The notes under the pieces: model-generated | The model's database searches: none | The model's input: the letters and a program-made list of their open reading frames with translations, nothing else | Told to the model about the DNA's origin: nothing | Program-made: the position numbers and the translations under genes | From: Acidobacteria bacterium 37-71-11 | Lineage (GTDB): Bacteria > Acidobacteriota > Thermoanaerobaculia > Thermoanaerobaculales > Thermoanaerobaculaceae | Direction: 5' to 3' | Length of the DNA stretch: 19,106 nt | NCBI GenBank assembly: GCA_002279285.1 | Contig: NCBR01000011.1 | Coordinates: 1-19,106, forward strand | In this document: positions 1-6,461 of the stretch, piece by piece | How the letters are laid out: each line of letters starts with the position of its first letter | Position numbering within the stretch: the first letter of the stretch is position 1

Positions 1-1
1 C

Positions 2-295
2 GCCCGCGCCCTCGCCGGGGTGAGCGGGGCCGAGCGCCAGGAAGAGCTCGGGCGGCGCTGCGCCCGCGAGGGGTGGAGCGTGCGCGAGCTCGAGCGGCGA
101 TTGCAGCCGCCGCCGCGGCGGGCGGCGCGGACCGCCGATCCGGAAACGGCGGCGGCCGCCGAACGCCTGGCGCTGGCACTCGGCGTCGGCGTCGAGATCA
201 ACCGCCGCCGGCGCGGCGGCGAGATCCGCCTGCGCTTTGCGAGCGAGGAGGAGCTGATTCGACTCTTCCGGCTGCTCGCCGGGGAGAAGCGATGA
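2..295 (+). CDS. parB: ParB chromosome-partitioning protein, C-terminal fragment
   Basis: This is the last 97 codons of a ParB/Spo0J protein; the 5' part lies outside the window. The frame is open from base 2, and the GTG at 20 is internal, not a real start. The visible part begins in the run ARALAG..., which resembles the GHARALL-type motif after the ParB HTH domain. It continues with a helix (REGWSVRELERRLQ) and, after a Pro/Arg-rich linker, the C-terminal dimerisation domain (ERLALALGVGVEIN ... GEIRLRFASEEELIRLFRLL). ParB proteins load CTP-dependent clamps at parS sites and position the origin together with ParA. The stop overlaps the next ATG by 4 nt, so it is probably translationally coupled to the bactofilin. 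Family assignment rests on this C-terminal pattern only. Confidence 0.85.
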   Translation, partial: ARALAGVSGAERQEELGRRCAREGWSVRELERRLQPPPRRAARTADPETAAAAERLALALGVGVEINRRRRGGEIRLRFASEEELIRLFRLLAGEKR

Positions 296-651
296 AAAAG
301 GGACAGGGAACGCTCAACGGCTTCTTGGATCAGGGGTGCGCGATCAAGGGCGACGTGGTGTTCTCCGACCTGCTGCGCGTGCACGGCCAGGTCAGCGGAA
401 AGGTCTCGAGCGAGCACGAACTCCTCGTCGGGGAGGGCGGCGTCGTCGAGGGCGAGATCATCGTCGGGCGCCTGGTCGTCGCCGGCACCGTGAAGGGCAT
501 CGTGCGCGTCAAGGAGAGTCTGATGATCCACGGGACCGGCCGGGTGCTGGCCGAGGTCTTCGCGCCGACGCTCATCGTCGACGAGGGCGGGGTGCTCGAC
601 GGCGTGGTCCACATGGCGCGATGCGACAACCCTTCCGAGCCACCCACTTGA
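292..651 (+). CDS. bactofilin (polymer-forming cytoskeletal protein)
   Basis: A 119-residue protein with the DUF583/bactofilin pattern: a short N-terminal tail (MKKGQGTLNGFLDQGC), then repeated beta-helix strands built from V/I-x-G-x-V units (IKGDVVFSDLLRVHGQVSGKV, VVEGEIIVGRLVVAGTVKGIV, VLDGVV), and a short tail. Bactofilins polymerise without nucleotide into filaments that anchor proteins at poles or in the envelope. The ATG overlaps the parB stop (ATGA), which fixes the start. Coupling to parB is notable because in Myxococcus xanthus bactofilin filaments scaffold the ParABS machinery; a similar role here is inference. The stop codon lies inside the TTGACA of the putative fur promoter. Confidence 0.88.
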   Translation: MKKGQGTLNGFLDQGCAIKGDVVFSDLLRVHGQVSGKVSSEHELLVGEGGVVEGEIIVGRLVVAGTVKGIVRVKESLMIHGTGRVLAEVFAPTLIVDEGGVLDGVVHMARCDNPSEPPT

Positions 652-676
652 CATCAGACTCAGAAGCGATTAGCGT
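648..676 (+). promoter_or_regulatory. putative sigma70-type promoter for the Fur-family gene
   Basis: TTGACA at 648-653, a 17-nt spacer and TAGCGT at 671-676. The -35 is a perfect consensus and overlaps the bactofilin stop codon; the -10 matches TATAAT at only 3 of 6 positions. The spacing and -10 resemble the feoB promoter (TTGACA, 17 nt, TAGCAT), which supports it. The predicted start near 683 leaves a leader of about 50 nt. Confidence 0.45.
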
Positions 677-699
677 GACATCCTGGTGAAATTGAGACG

Positions 700-731
700 C
701 TCATCAGGAGGGCACCTCATCAGGAGGGCAC
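700..731 (+). repeat. tandem 16-nt duplication carrying two Shine-Dalgarno sequences
   Basis: CTCATCAGGAGGGCAC occurs twice with no gap or mismatch (700-715 and 716-731), ending 1 nt before the fur ATG at 733. Each copy contains AGGAGGG. The second copy is at usable distance from the ATG, and the first sits 16 nt further upstream as a potential standby site. Confidence 0.9.
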
Positions 732-732
732 G

Positions 733-1167
733 ATGAAGCGAGCCGAAAAGTTTTTCGTCCAGTACTTGCGTGACAACAACCTCAAGGTGACCAAAGAGCG
801 GCTGATGCTCCTCGACGAGCTGTTCGAGTCCACCGGCCACCTCGACGCCGACTCGCTGCTCTTCCAGCTGCGCAACCAGGGCAAACGAGTCTCGCGCGCG
901 ACGATCTACCGCACCCTCGACCTGCTGGTCCAGTGCGGCCTTGCGCGCAAGTCGCGCCTGGGGCGCGAGCACTACGTGTACGAGCGCGTCACCCCGGGGA
1001 AGCGCCACGACCACATGGTGTGCACCAGCTGCGGCCGGATCATCGAGTTCTACGACGCCGACCTCGATGAGCGCCAGCGCGAGGTCTGCCTCGAGCACGG
1101 CTTCCGGCCGAGCTTCTACAGCCTGCAGATCCAGGGGCTGTGCGCCGAGTGCCAGAAGAGCGAGTGA
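733..1167 (+). CDS. fur: Fur-family metalloregulator
   Basis: A 144-residue protein of normal Fur length. The N-terminal winged helix spans about residues 8-75, with the recognition helix in VSRATIYRTLDLL (53-65). The dimerisation/metal domain holds the HDHMVC segment (H92, H94) and two CxxC pairs, C97-C100 and C137-C140, typical of the structural zinc site. H36 in GHLDAD matches the conserved histidine at the domain junction. Fur-type proteins bind DNA when loaded with metal and usually repress iron or zinc uptake genes, or peroxide genes in PerR. Sequence reading alone does not separate Fur, Zur and PerR; Fur is favoured because a feoB operon follows 90 nt downstream. The start is fixed by AGGAGGG ending about 5 nt upstream. 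Confidence 0.9.
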   Translation: MKRAEKFFVQYLRDNNLKVTKERLMLLDELFESTGHLDADSLLFQLRNQGKRVSRATIYRTLDLLVQCGLARKSRLGREHYVYERVTPGKRHDHMVCTSCGRIIEFYDADLDERQREVCLEHGFRPSFYSLQIQGLCAECQKSE

Positions 1168-1208
1168 CCCCCTCCGCCCCGCGGCGCCGCCCTGGCCGTG
1201 CCGCAGGT

Positions 1209-1226
1209 TGTTAAGCATACTTGACA
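1209..1226. promoter_or_regulatory. candidate operator: 18-bp imperfect dyad over the feoB -35
   Basis: TGTTAAGCATACTTGACA reads as an inverted repeat with 7 of 9 base pairs matched; both mismatched pairs are C/T or G/A transitions. It is AT-rich within GC-rich surroundings and contains the -35 hexamer TTGACA at 1221-1226, so a bound protein would block RNA polymerase. Likely binders are the DtxR-type proteins encoded in the operon itself, or Fur just upstream. It matches neither the canonical Fur box nor the IdeR/DtxR box by eye. Confidence 0.5.
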
Positions 1227-1249
1227 GATTCCGTCGCGGGCCGTAGCAT
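1221..1249 (+). promoter_or_regulatory. putative feoB promoter giving a (nearly) leaderless mRNA
   Basis: TTGACA (1221-1226), a 17-nt spacer and TAGCAT (1244-1249). Only 8 nt (ccgccgcg) separate the -10 from the ATG at 1258, so transcription would begin at or within about 2 nt of the start codon. No Shine-Dalgarno sequence is present. Confidence 0.6.
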
Positions 1250-1257
1250 CCGCCGCG

Positions 1258-3267
1258 ATGGGCGCGCCGCCGTCGGGGTCCCCATCGTCGAGCATGAACC
1301 GCGCCGCAGCCCTCGCCGCGAGCCCCGAGCAGCCGCCGCTGCTGCTGGTGGGCAACCCGAACGTCGGGAAGAGCGTGATCTTCGGCGCGCTCACCCGGAC
1401 GTACGTCACCGTCTCGAACTACCCGGGAACCACGGTCGAGATCACCCGCAGCCGGGCGCGCGCTCTGCCCGGCGTGCCCGAGATCATCGACACGCCCGGG
1501 ACGAACTCGCTGACGCCGCAGTCGGAGGACGAGCAGGTGACGCGCGACATCCTGCTCGCCGAGCCGGACGCCGTCGTCCTCCAGGTCGGCGACACCAAGA
1601 ACCTCCGCCGCGTGCTCTACCTCACCGCACAGCTCGCCGAGCTCGGGCGGCGGCAAGTGCTCGTCCTCAACCTGCAGGACGAGGCGCGCGACCTCGGCGT
1701 CCGGGTCGAGAGCGCCGAACTCGAGCGCCGGCTCGGGATCCCGGTGCTGCCCGCGACCGCGACCACCGGCGCCGGCCTCGCGGAGATCGGCCGGCGCCTG
1801 CCGCGCGCGGCCCGGGCCCGGCTCGAGTGCCCCTACCCGGCCGTCATCGAGCGCGCCGTGCTCGAGGTCGCCTCCGTGCTGCCGGCCCGTCTCGCCGAGG
1901 CGCGCCGCGGGGTGGCGCTCATGCTCCTGGCCGGGGACCGCACCCTGGCGGGGTGGGCAAGCGAGAACCTGGAGGGGGCGAGCGTCGAACTCGTCGGGCG
2001 CCTCCGCGCCGACCTCGAGCGAGCGCTGGGGTGCAGCGCCGCGACCGCAATCTCGCGCGCCCGCCACCGGGCGGTGGCCGAGCTGCTGCGCGCGGTCTTC
2101 CACGTCGACCGCACCAGGAGCGGGTCGCTGCGCGACCGCCTCGGCGCGCTCTCCATGCACCCGGTCTGGGGGATCCCGTTCCTCGCCGTGGTGCTGTTCG
2201 CCGCCTACGAGTTCGTCGGCGTGTTCGGCGCCGGCACGCTCGTGAACTTCACCGAGGGCGTCCTGTTCGGGAAGCTCATCAACCCGGCCGCGACCGCCGC
2301 GGTGAACTGGCTCGTCCCGTGGGCGTGGCTGCGCGACCTGCTGGTCGGGCCGTACGGGGTGGTGACGATGGCGCTGACGTACTCGATCGCGATCGTCCTG
2401 CCGGTGGTCGGCACGTTCTTCGTCTTCTTCGGGGTCCTGGAGGACTCCGGCTACCTCCCCCGCCTCGCGGTCATGGTGAACCGCGTCTTCCGCGTCATGG
2501 GGCTGAACGGGAAGGCCGTGCTGCCGATGATCCTCGGCCTCGGCTGCGACACGATGGCGACGCTGACGACGCGGATCCTGCCGACGCGCAAGGAGCGCGC
2601 GCTCGTGACCCTTCTTCTCGCCCTCGGCGTCCCTTGCTCGGCGCAGCTCGGCGTCGTCCTCGCGATGCTCGGCTCGATGGCGCCGCTCGGGACGTTCATC
2701 TGGGGCGGGGTGGTGGCCGGGACGATGCTCGGCGTCGGTTGGGCCGCGGCGCGGCTGATGCCCGGCCGCGGCTCCGACTTCCTGCTCGAGGTGCCCCCGA
2801 TCCGGATCCCGGGCATCGCCAACATCCTGATCAAGACCGCCGCCCGCACCGAGTGGTACCTGAAGGAAGCGGTGCCGCTGTTCGTGCTCGGTACGCTCCT
2901 GCTCTTCGGGCTGGACGCCGCGGGCGTGCTCCCCCGCCTGGAGACGTTCTCGCGCCCGCTGGTGGTCGGGGCGCTCGGCCTGCCCCCGAAGGCGGCCGAC
3001 GCCTTCCTCGTCGGCTTCCTGCGCCGCGACTACGGCGCCGCCGGCTTCTTCCTCATGCGCCGGAACGGCCAGCTCGACGGCATTCAATCGCTGGTGGCCC
3101 TGGTGGTGATCACGCTGTTCGTGCCCTGCATCGCCAACTTCTTCGTCATGGTCAAGGAGCGCGGCGTCAAGACCGCGACCGCGATGGTCGCGTTCATCGT
3201 GCCGTTCGCGTTCGCGGTGGGAGCGGCGCTCAACTGGGTGCTGCGCGCGCTCGCGGTGCGATTGTGA
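1258..3267 (+). CDS. feoB: FeoB-family ferrous iron transporter (variant membrane motifs)
   Basis: 669 residues, a little shorter than common FeoB proteins. The N-terminal G domain shows G1 GNPNVGKS (32-39), switch I NYPGTT (54-59), G3 DTPG (78-81, usually DLPG) and G4 NLQD (138-141). A helical spacer and a polytopic membrane region follow from about residue 300. Membrane motifs include GLGC (427-430), followed by DTMATLTTR where typical FeoB has NVPAIMATR; PCSAQL near C460; and PCIAN near C624, so the motif cysteines are kept. The protein should import Fe(II), possibly Mn(II), across the inner membrane in a GTP-dependent way. The ATG at 1258 is chosen from the promoter 8 nt upstream; an in-frame ATG at 1294 is the alternative and also lacks an SD. 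It is the first gene of a four-gene overlapping operon. Confidence 0.9.
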   Translation: MGAPPSGSPSSSMNRAAALAASPEQPPLLLVGNPNVGKSVIFGALTRTYVTVSNYPGTTVEITRSRARALPGVPEIIDTPGTNSLTPQSEDEQVTRDILLAEPDAVVLQVGDTKNLRRVLYLTAQLAELGRRQVLVLNLQDEARDLGVRVESAELERRLGIPVLPATATTGAGLAEIGRRLPRAARARLECPYPAVIERAVLEVASVLPARLAEARRGVALMLLAGDRTLAGWASENLEGASVELVGRLRADLERALGCSAATAISRARHRAVAELLRAVFHVDRTRSGSLRDRLGALSMHPVWGIPFLAVVLFAAYEFVGVFGAGTLVNFTEGVLFGKLINPAATAAVNWLVPWAWLRDLLVGPYGVVTMALTYSIAIVLPVVGTFFVFFGVLEDSGYLPRLAVMVNRVFRVMGLNGKAVLPMILGLGCDTMATLTTRILPTRKERALVTLLLALGVPCSAQLGVVLAMLGSMAPLGTFIWGGVVAGTMLGVGWAAARLMPGRGSDFLLEVPPIRIPGIANILIKTAARTEWYLKEAVPLFVLGTLLLFGLDAAGVLPRLETFSRPLVVGALGLPPKAADAFLVGFLRRDYGAAGFFLMRRNGQLDGIQSLVALVVITLFVPCIANFFVMVKERGVKTATAMVAFIVPFAFAVGAALNWVLRALAVRL

Positions 3268-3476
3268 GCTCGGCCGCCGCCGAGCCCGGGGCGGTGCGAT
3301 CGGTGCAGTGCCCGCTGTGCGGCGGCCGGTTCGCGGGGAAGGAGTCGTGCCCGAGCGGGTGCCCGCTCTCGGCCAACTGCCGGACGCTGTGCTGCCCGCA
3401 CTGCCACTATCGGTTCGTCGAGGACTCGATCGTGGCCGGCTGGGTGAGGCGCCTGTTCCACGGGAGGCGGCCGTGA
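3264..3476 (+). CDS. small Cys-rich protein of the feo operon
   Basis: A 70-residue protein starting at a GTG that overlaps the feoB stop (GTGA); its own stop overlaps the next start. It has eight cysteines (residues 16, 19, 29, 33, 39, 43, 44, 47): CPLC, then CPSGC, C39, and CCPHC. The pattern looks like a zinc-ribbon or Fe-S type fold, followed by a basic tail (VRRLFHGRRP). There is no signal peptide, so it should be cytoplasmic. The start lacks an SD and probably depends on coupling to feoB. It is not the usual FeoC winged helix, and I cannot assign it to the known FeoB-associated Cys-rich family; possible roles are iron delivery, metal sensing or stabilising FeoB. Reality is supported by the tight overlaps on both sides and the ordered cysteine spacing. 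Confidence 0.75.
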   Translation: MSSAAAEPGAVRSVQCPLCGGRFAGKESCPSGCPLSANCRTLCCPHCHYRFVEDSIVAGWVRRLFHGRRP

Positions 3477-4171
3477 GCGCGCCCGCCCCGGTCGCGCCGC
3501 GGCCGCCGGCGGCCGCGCGCGAGGAGGTGCTGGAGGAGCTGTGGACCGCCGCGGAGGCGGGCGTTTCCCTGTCGCTGGCGGAGTTGGCCCGCACCATCCA
3601 CGCGGGCCCCGGCGACGGCTGGGGCGGCGTGGCCCAGGCGCTCGTCGAGCAACGGCTGGTCGCGCTCGACGGGGAGCTCTTGCGGCTCACGCCGGCGGGC
3701 GAGGCGCAGGCGCGGGAGGCGGTTCGTCGCCACCGCCTGGCCGAGGTACTCTTCCACCAGGTGCTCGAACTCTCCATGGAAACGACCGAAGCCGAGGCGT
3801 GCCGCCTGGAGCACGAACTCTCGCCCGGCGTCACCGAGGCGGTGTGCTCGTTCCTCGGCCACCCCCCGGTGTGCCCGCACGGCCGGCCGATCCCGCCGGG
3901 GGCCTGCTGCGGGGCGCTCTCCCGCCGCGTGTCCTCGCTGATCTGCCGCCTCATCGACCTGAAGCCCGGCGAGCGGGGCCGGGTGGTCCTGATGGCGCCG
4001 CGCCACCGCGAACGCCTCGACCAACTGGCCGACCTCGGGGTGGTGCCGGGCGCCACCTTGACGCTGCGCCAGCGCAAGCCCTCGCTCGTGGTCGAGGTGG
4101 ACCGCACGCTGCTGGCGCTCGAGGACGAGATCGCCCAGGGGATCTACCTGCGTCCCCTGCTGGAGGGATGA
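3473..4171 (+). CDS. DtxR-family metal-dependent repressor with C-terminal FeoA/SH3 domain
   Basis: 232 residues. A winged helix (about 15-78, ending LRLTPAGEAQA) is followed by the DtxR dimerisation/metal domain. H87-x3-E91 matches the ancillary ligand pair, and C110-x2-E113-H114 matches the primary-site C-x2-E-H of DtxR. The family stretch LGHPPVCPHGRPIP lies at 128-141. Residues about 160-229 form a FeoA/SH3-like beta-barrel (LKPGERGRVV ... LADLGVVPGATLTL). Such proteins repress metal uptake genes when Fe(II) or Mn(II) is bound; the FeoA part may also contact FeoB. GTG 3473 is chosen because GGGAGG lies 5 nt upstream and it overlaps the previous stop. Extra cysteines C145-C146 and C158 are not typical ligands. 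No separate feoA gene is seen, so this domain may serve as FeoA. Confidence 0.85.
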   Translation: MSAPAPVAPRPPAAAREEVLEELWTAAEAGVSLSLAELARTIHAGPGDGWGGVAQALVEQRLVALDGELLRLTPAGEAQAREAVRRHRLAEVLFHQVLELSMETTEAEACRLEHELSPGVTEAVCSFLGHPPVCPHGRPIPPGACCGALSRRVSSLICRLIDLKPGERGRVVLMAPRHRERLDQLADLGVVPGATLTLRQRKPSLVVEVDRTLLALEDEIAQGIYLRPLLEG

Positions 4172-4173
4172 GG

Positions 4174-4770
4174 ATGGCTGCGGGCGCGCGCCGGCCGAGG
4201 AACGTCGCCGCGAGCGGGAGCCCCGCACGCGGGACCGCGTCCGTCTGGCGCGCGTTCGAGGACAACGAGATCACCCACTCCGGGGCCCACTACCTGCTGG
4301 CGATCGCGGCCTCCGCGAAGCTCGGCCGCGCGCCGCGCGGCGCCGACGTGGCCCGCGCCCTCGGCGTCACCCGCGCCGCGGCCTCGCTGCAGCTGCGCGT
4401 GCTTCAGGAGCACGGCCTCGTCCGGCTCGACGCCGAGCAACGCCTCCGCCTCACGCGGGCGGGCTCGAACCTGGTGTCGCGGGTGGCGAGCAAGCGCGAG
4501 GTCCTGCTCGTGTTCCTGCGCGAGGTGATGGGCGTCGGCGCCGCGACCGCCGAGCTGGACGCCTGCAAGGTCGAGCACCTCCTCTCGGAGGAGACCGGCG
4601 CCGCGATGGTGCGGCTGGTGCGCTTCCTGCGCTCCGGCCAGCCGCAGGCGCGCGACTTTCTCGAGGCGTTCCGGCAGGCGACGGCGAGCTGCCCGCCCGG
4701 CGCGCGCTGCGACGTCTGCACCGAGGCGTGCCTGCTCGCGTCCGGCCCGCCGCAGTCGGGTCGCGCCTAA
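4174..4770 (+). CDS. second DtxR-like regulator with C-terminal four-Cys motif
   Basis: 198 residues from the ATG at 4174, which has GGAGGG at 6 nt spacing; an ATG at 4168 overlapping the previous stop would add two residues. After a basic tail, a winged helix (about 33-100) opens with ITHSGAHYLLAI, similar to the DtxR N-terminus, and has a helix-turn-helix at VARALGVTRAAASLQLRVL. A DtxR-type metal domain follows with C131-x2-E134-H135 in the family position. The ancillary histidine of the upstream paralogue is not evident. The C-terminus ends in C173-x5-C179-x2-C182-x3-C186, not part of standard DtxR proteins and possibly a zinc or Fe-S site. There is no FeoA/SH3 domain. It probably co-regulates the operon. 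Its TAA overlaps the convergent pntB stop. Confidence 0.78.
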   Translation: MAAGARRPRNVAASGSPARGTASVWRAFEDNEITHSGAHYLLAIAASAKLGRAPRGADVARALGVTRAAASLQLRVLQEHGLVRLDAEQRLRLTRAGSNLVSRVASKREVLLVFLREVMGVGAATAELDACKVEHLLSEETGAAMVRLVRFLRSGQPQARDFLEAFRQATASCPPGARCDVCTEACLLASGPPQSGRA

Positions 4771-6149
4771 CGGCTCGCGGCGCCCGCGGCGAGCTCCTTG
4801 ACGAGGTTGCCCACGACCGCCTTGGCGTCCCCGAACACCATCAGAGTGCGGTCCATGTAGTACAGCTCGTTGTCGATGCCGGCGAACCCCGGGTTCATGC
4901 TGCGCTTGATCACCATCACGGTGCGGGCCTTGTCGACGTCGAGGATCGGCATACCGTAGATGGGACTCGTCGTGTCGTGTCGCGCCGCCGGGTTGGTGAC
5001 GTCGTTGGCCCCGATCACCAGGGCGACGTCGGTCTGCGCGAAGTCGGAGTTCACGTCGTCCATCTCGGCGAGCCGGTCGTACGGGATGTCGGCCTCCGCG
5101 AGCAGCACGTTCATGTGCCCCGGCATGCGCCCGGCAACCGGGTGGATCGCGAACTTCACCTCGACGCCCAGCTTGGTCAGCGTGTCGAACAGCTCGCGCA
5201 CCTTGTGCTGCGCCTGTGCGACCGCCATGCCGTAGCCTGGAACGACGATCACGAGGCGCGCGCTCGCGAGGATCGACGCGGCTTCCTCCGGCGTGGCGCT
5301 CCGCACGATCCTCTCTTCGGTCACCGCCGCCGAGGCCTGGACCTGTCCGAACGCGCCGAACAGGACGTTGGCGAACGACCGGTTCATGGCGCGGCACATG
5401 ATGATCGAGAGGATCAACCCCGACGAGCCGTCGAGGGCGCCGGCGACGATCAGAAGGCGGTTGTCCAGCACGAACCCCATGGCGCAGGCGGAAAGCCCGG
5501 CGTAGGAGTTCAGCAGCGAGATCACGGTGGGCATGTCGGCGCCCCCGATCGGGATGATCAGCAAGACGCCGAATGCGAGCGCGAACGCGCCGAACACCGG
5601 AAACAGCCACGTCCGCGCCGGGCTCGCGACCAACACGACGCCGGCGGCGATCGCAAGACCGAGGAGCGCGAGGTTGACGACGTTCTGGCCGCGGTACGTA
5701 ATCGGGCGGGTCGGCAGGATGTCCTGCAACTTGCCGAACGCCATCAGCGACGCCGTGAACGTCAGAAACCCGAGCAGCACCTCGAGCGTCAGCGCCGACA
5801 TCGTGAAGGCGTCGATCTTCGGCGTGCGCAGGTAGAACTCGGAGGTGCCGACGAGCGCGGCCGCGAGCGCGCCGAAGGCGTGCGACAGGGCGGTCCGCTG
5901 CGGCACCGCGGTCATCGGCATCATCGCCATCGGCACGCCGATGATCGTGCCCAGCACGAACGCGACCGCGATCCAGCGGTAGCTGACGATCTCGGGCCGC
6001 AGCAGCGTCCCGCCGACCGCGAGCGCCATGCCGAGCACGCCGACGATCACGCCGCGGCGGGCGGTGTGGACCGCGGAGAGCCATTTGAGCGCGAGGATGA
6101 ACGACGCCGCGGCCGCGAGGTAGATGAGCGGGATGACCTTGTCGATCAT
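4767..6149 (-). CDS. pntB: NAD(P) transhydrogenase subunit beta
   Basis: 460 residues, normal length. The N-terminal two-thirds is a membrane domain of about nine helices (domain II) including GADMPTVISLLNSYAGLSACAMGF and the conserved GSSGLILSIIMCRAMNRS. The C-terminal domain III binds NADP(H): VPGYGMAVAQAQ, HPVAGRMPGHMNVLLAEA, GANDVTNPAA and PILDVDKARTVMVIKRSMNPGFAGIDN are all present. With PntAA and PntAB it couples hydride transfer from NADH to NADP+ to inward proton flow. The ATG overlaps the pntAB stop by 4 nt. The TAG at 4767-4769 overlaps the stop of the convergent regulator, so no terminator separates them. Confidence 0.96.
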   Translation of the reverse strand: MIDKVIPLIYLAAAASFILALKWLSAVHTARRGVIVGVLGMALAVGGTLLRPEIVSYRWIAVAFVLGTIIGVPMAMMPMTAVPQRTALSHAFGALAAALVGTSEFYLRTPKIDAFTMSALTLEVLLGFLTFTASLMAFGKLQDILPTRPITYRGQNVVNLALLGLAIAAGVVLVASPARTWLFPVFGAFALAFGVLLIIPIGGADMPTVISLLNSYAGLSACAMGFVLDNRLLIVAGALDGSSGLILSIIMCRAMNRSFANVLFGAFGQVQASAAVTEERIVRSATPEEAASILASARLVIVVPGYGMAVAQAQHKVRELFDTLTKLGVEVKFAIHPVAGRMPGHMNVLLAEADIPYDRLAEMDDVNSDFAQTDVALVIGANDVTNPAARHDTTSPIYGMPILDVDKARTVMVIKRSMNPGFAGIDNELYYMDRTLMVFGDAKAVVGNLVKELAAGAASR

Positions 6150-6442
6150 CGCTTGCCCGCCCCGCTCTTCTTGAACATCTTGAGCATCCGGTACGTGATC
6201 AGGTACCCGCCGACGATGTTGATCATCGAGCAGGTCACCGCCACGGTGCCGAGCACGGTGGACAGCGGGCTCTCCTGTTTTCCGGCCACCAGGATCGAGC
6301 CCACGACCGCGATCGCCGAGATGGCGTTGGTCAGCGACATCAGCGGTGTGTGCAGCAGCGGCGAGACCCTGCGGATGATCTCGAGCCCGAGGAACGTCGC
6401 GAGCATGAACACGAACAGCGAAACCTCGAAGTCGGAGCTCAT
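6146..6442 (-). CDS. pntAB: NAD(P) transhydrogenase alpha subunit, membrane part
   Basis: A 98-residue integral membrane protein with three predicted helices (FEVSLFVFMLATFLGLEII, TNAISAIAVVGSILVAG, VLGTVAVTCSMINIVGGYLI). It is homologous to the C-terminal membrane segment of single-chain PntA. In many non-enteric bacteria the alpha subunit is split, as here. The gene lies 19 nt after pntAA with a strong GAGGAGGGG ribosome-binding site and overlaps pntB. Confidence 0.93.
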   Translation of the reverse strand: MSSDFEVSLFVFMLATFLGLEIIRRVSPLLHTPLMSLTNAISAIAVVGSILVAGKQESPLSTVLGTVAVTCSMINIVGGYLITYRMLKMFKKSGAGKR

Positions 6443-6461
6443 GCGGTTGTCCCCTCCTCGC

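Noticed and set aside
1181..1190. Palindrome GCGGCGCCGC after fur as a terminator
   Set aside because: It has no loop and no T-tract, and a 10-bp GC palindrome is expected by chance here.
1209..1226. Canonical Fur box at the feoB promoter
   Set aside because: The dyad does not match the GATAATGATAATCATTATC-type pattern; recorded instead as an unassigned operator.
670..4107. 1145-codon open frame on the minus strand opposite fur and the feo operon
   Set aside because: Its translation is Arg/Gly/His-rich low complexity with no domain, antisense to recognised genes; a GC-rich shadow frame.
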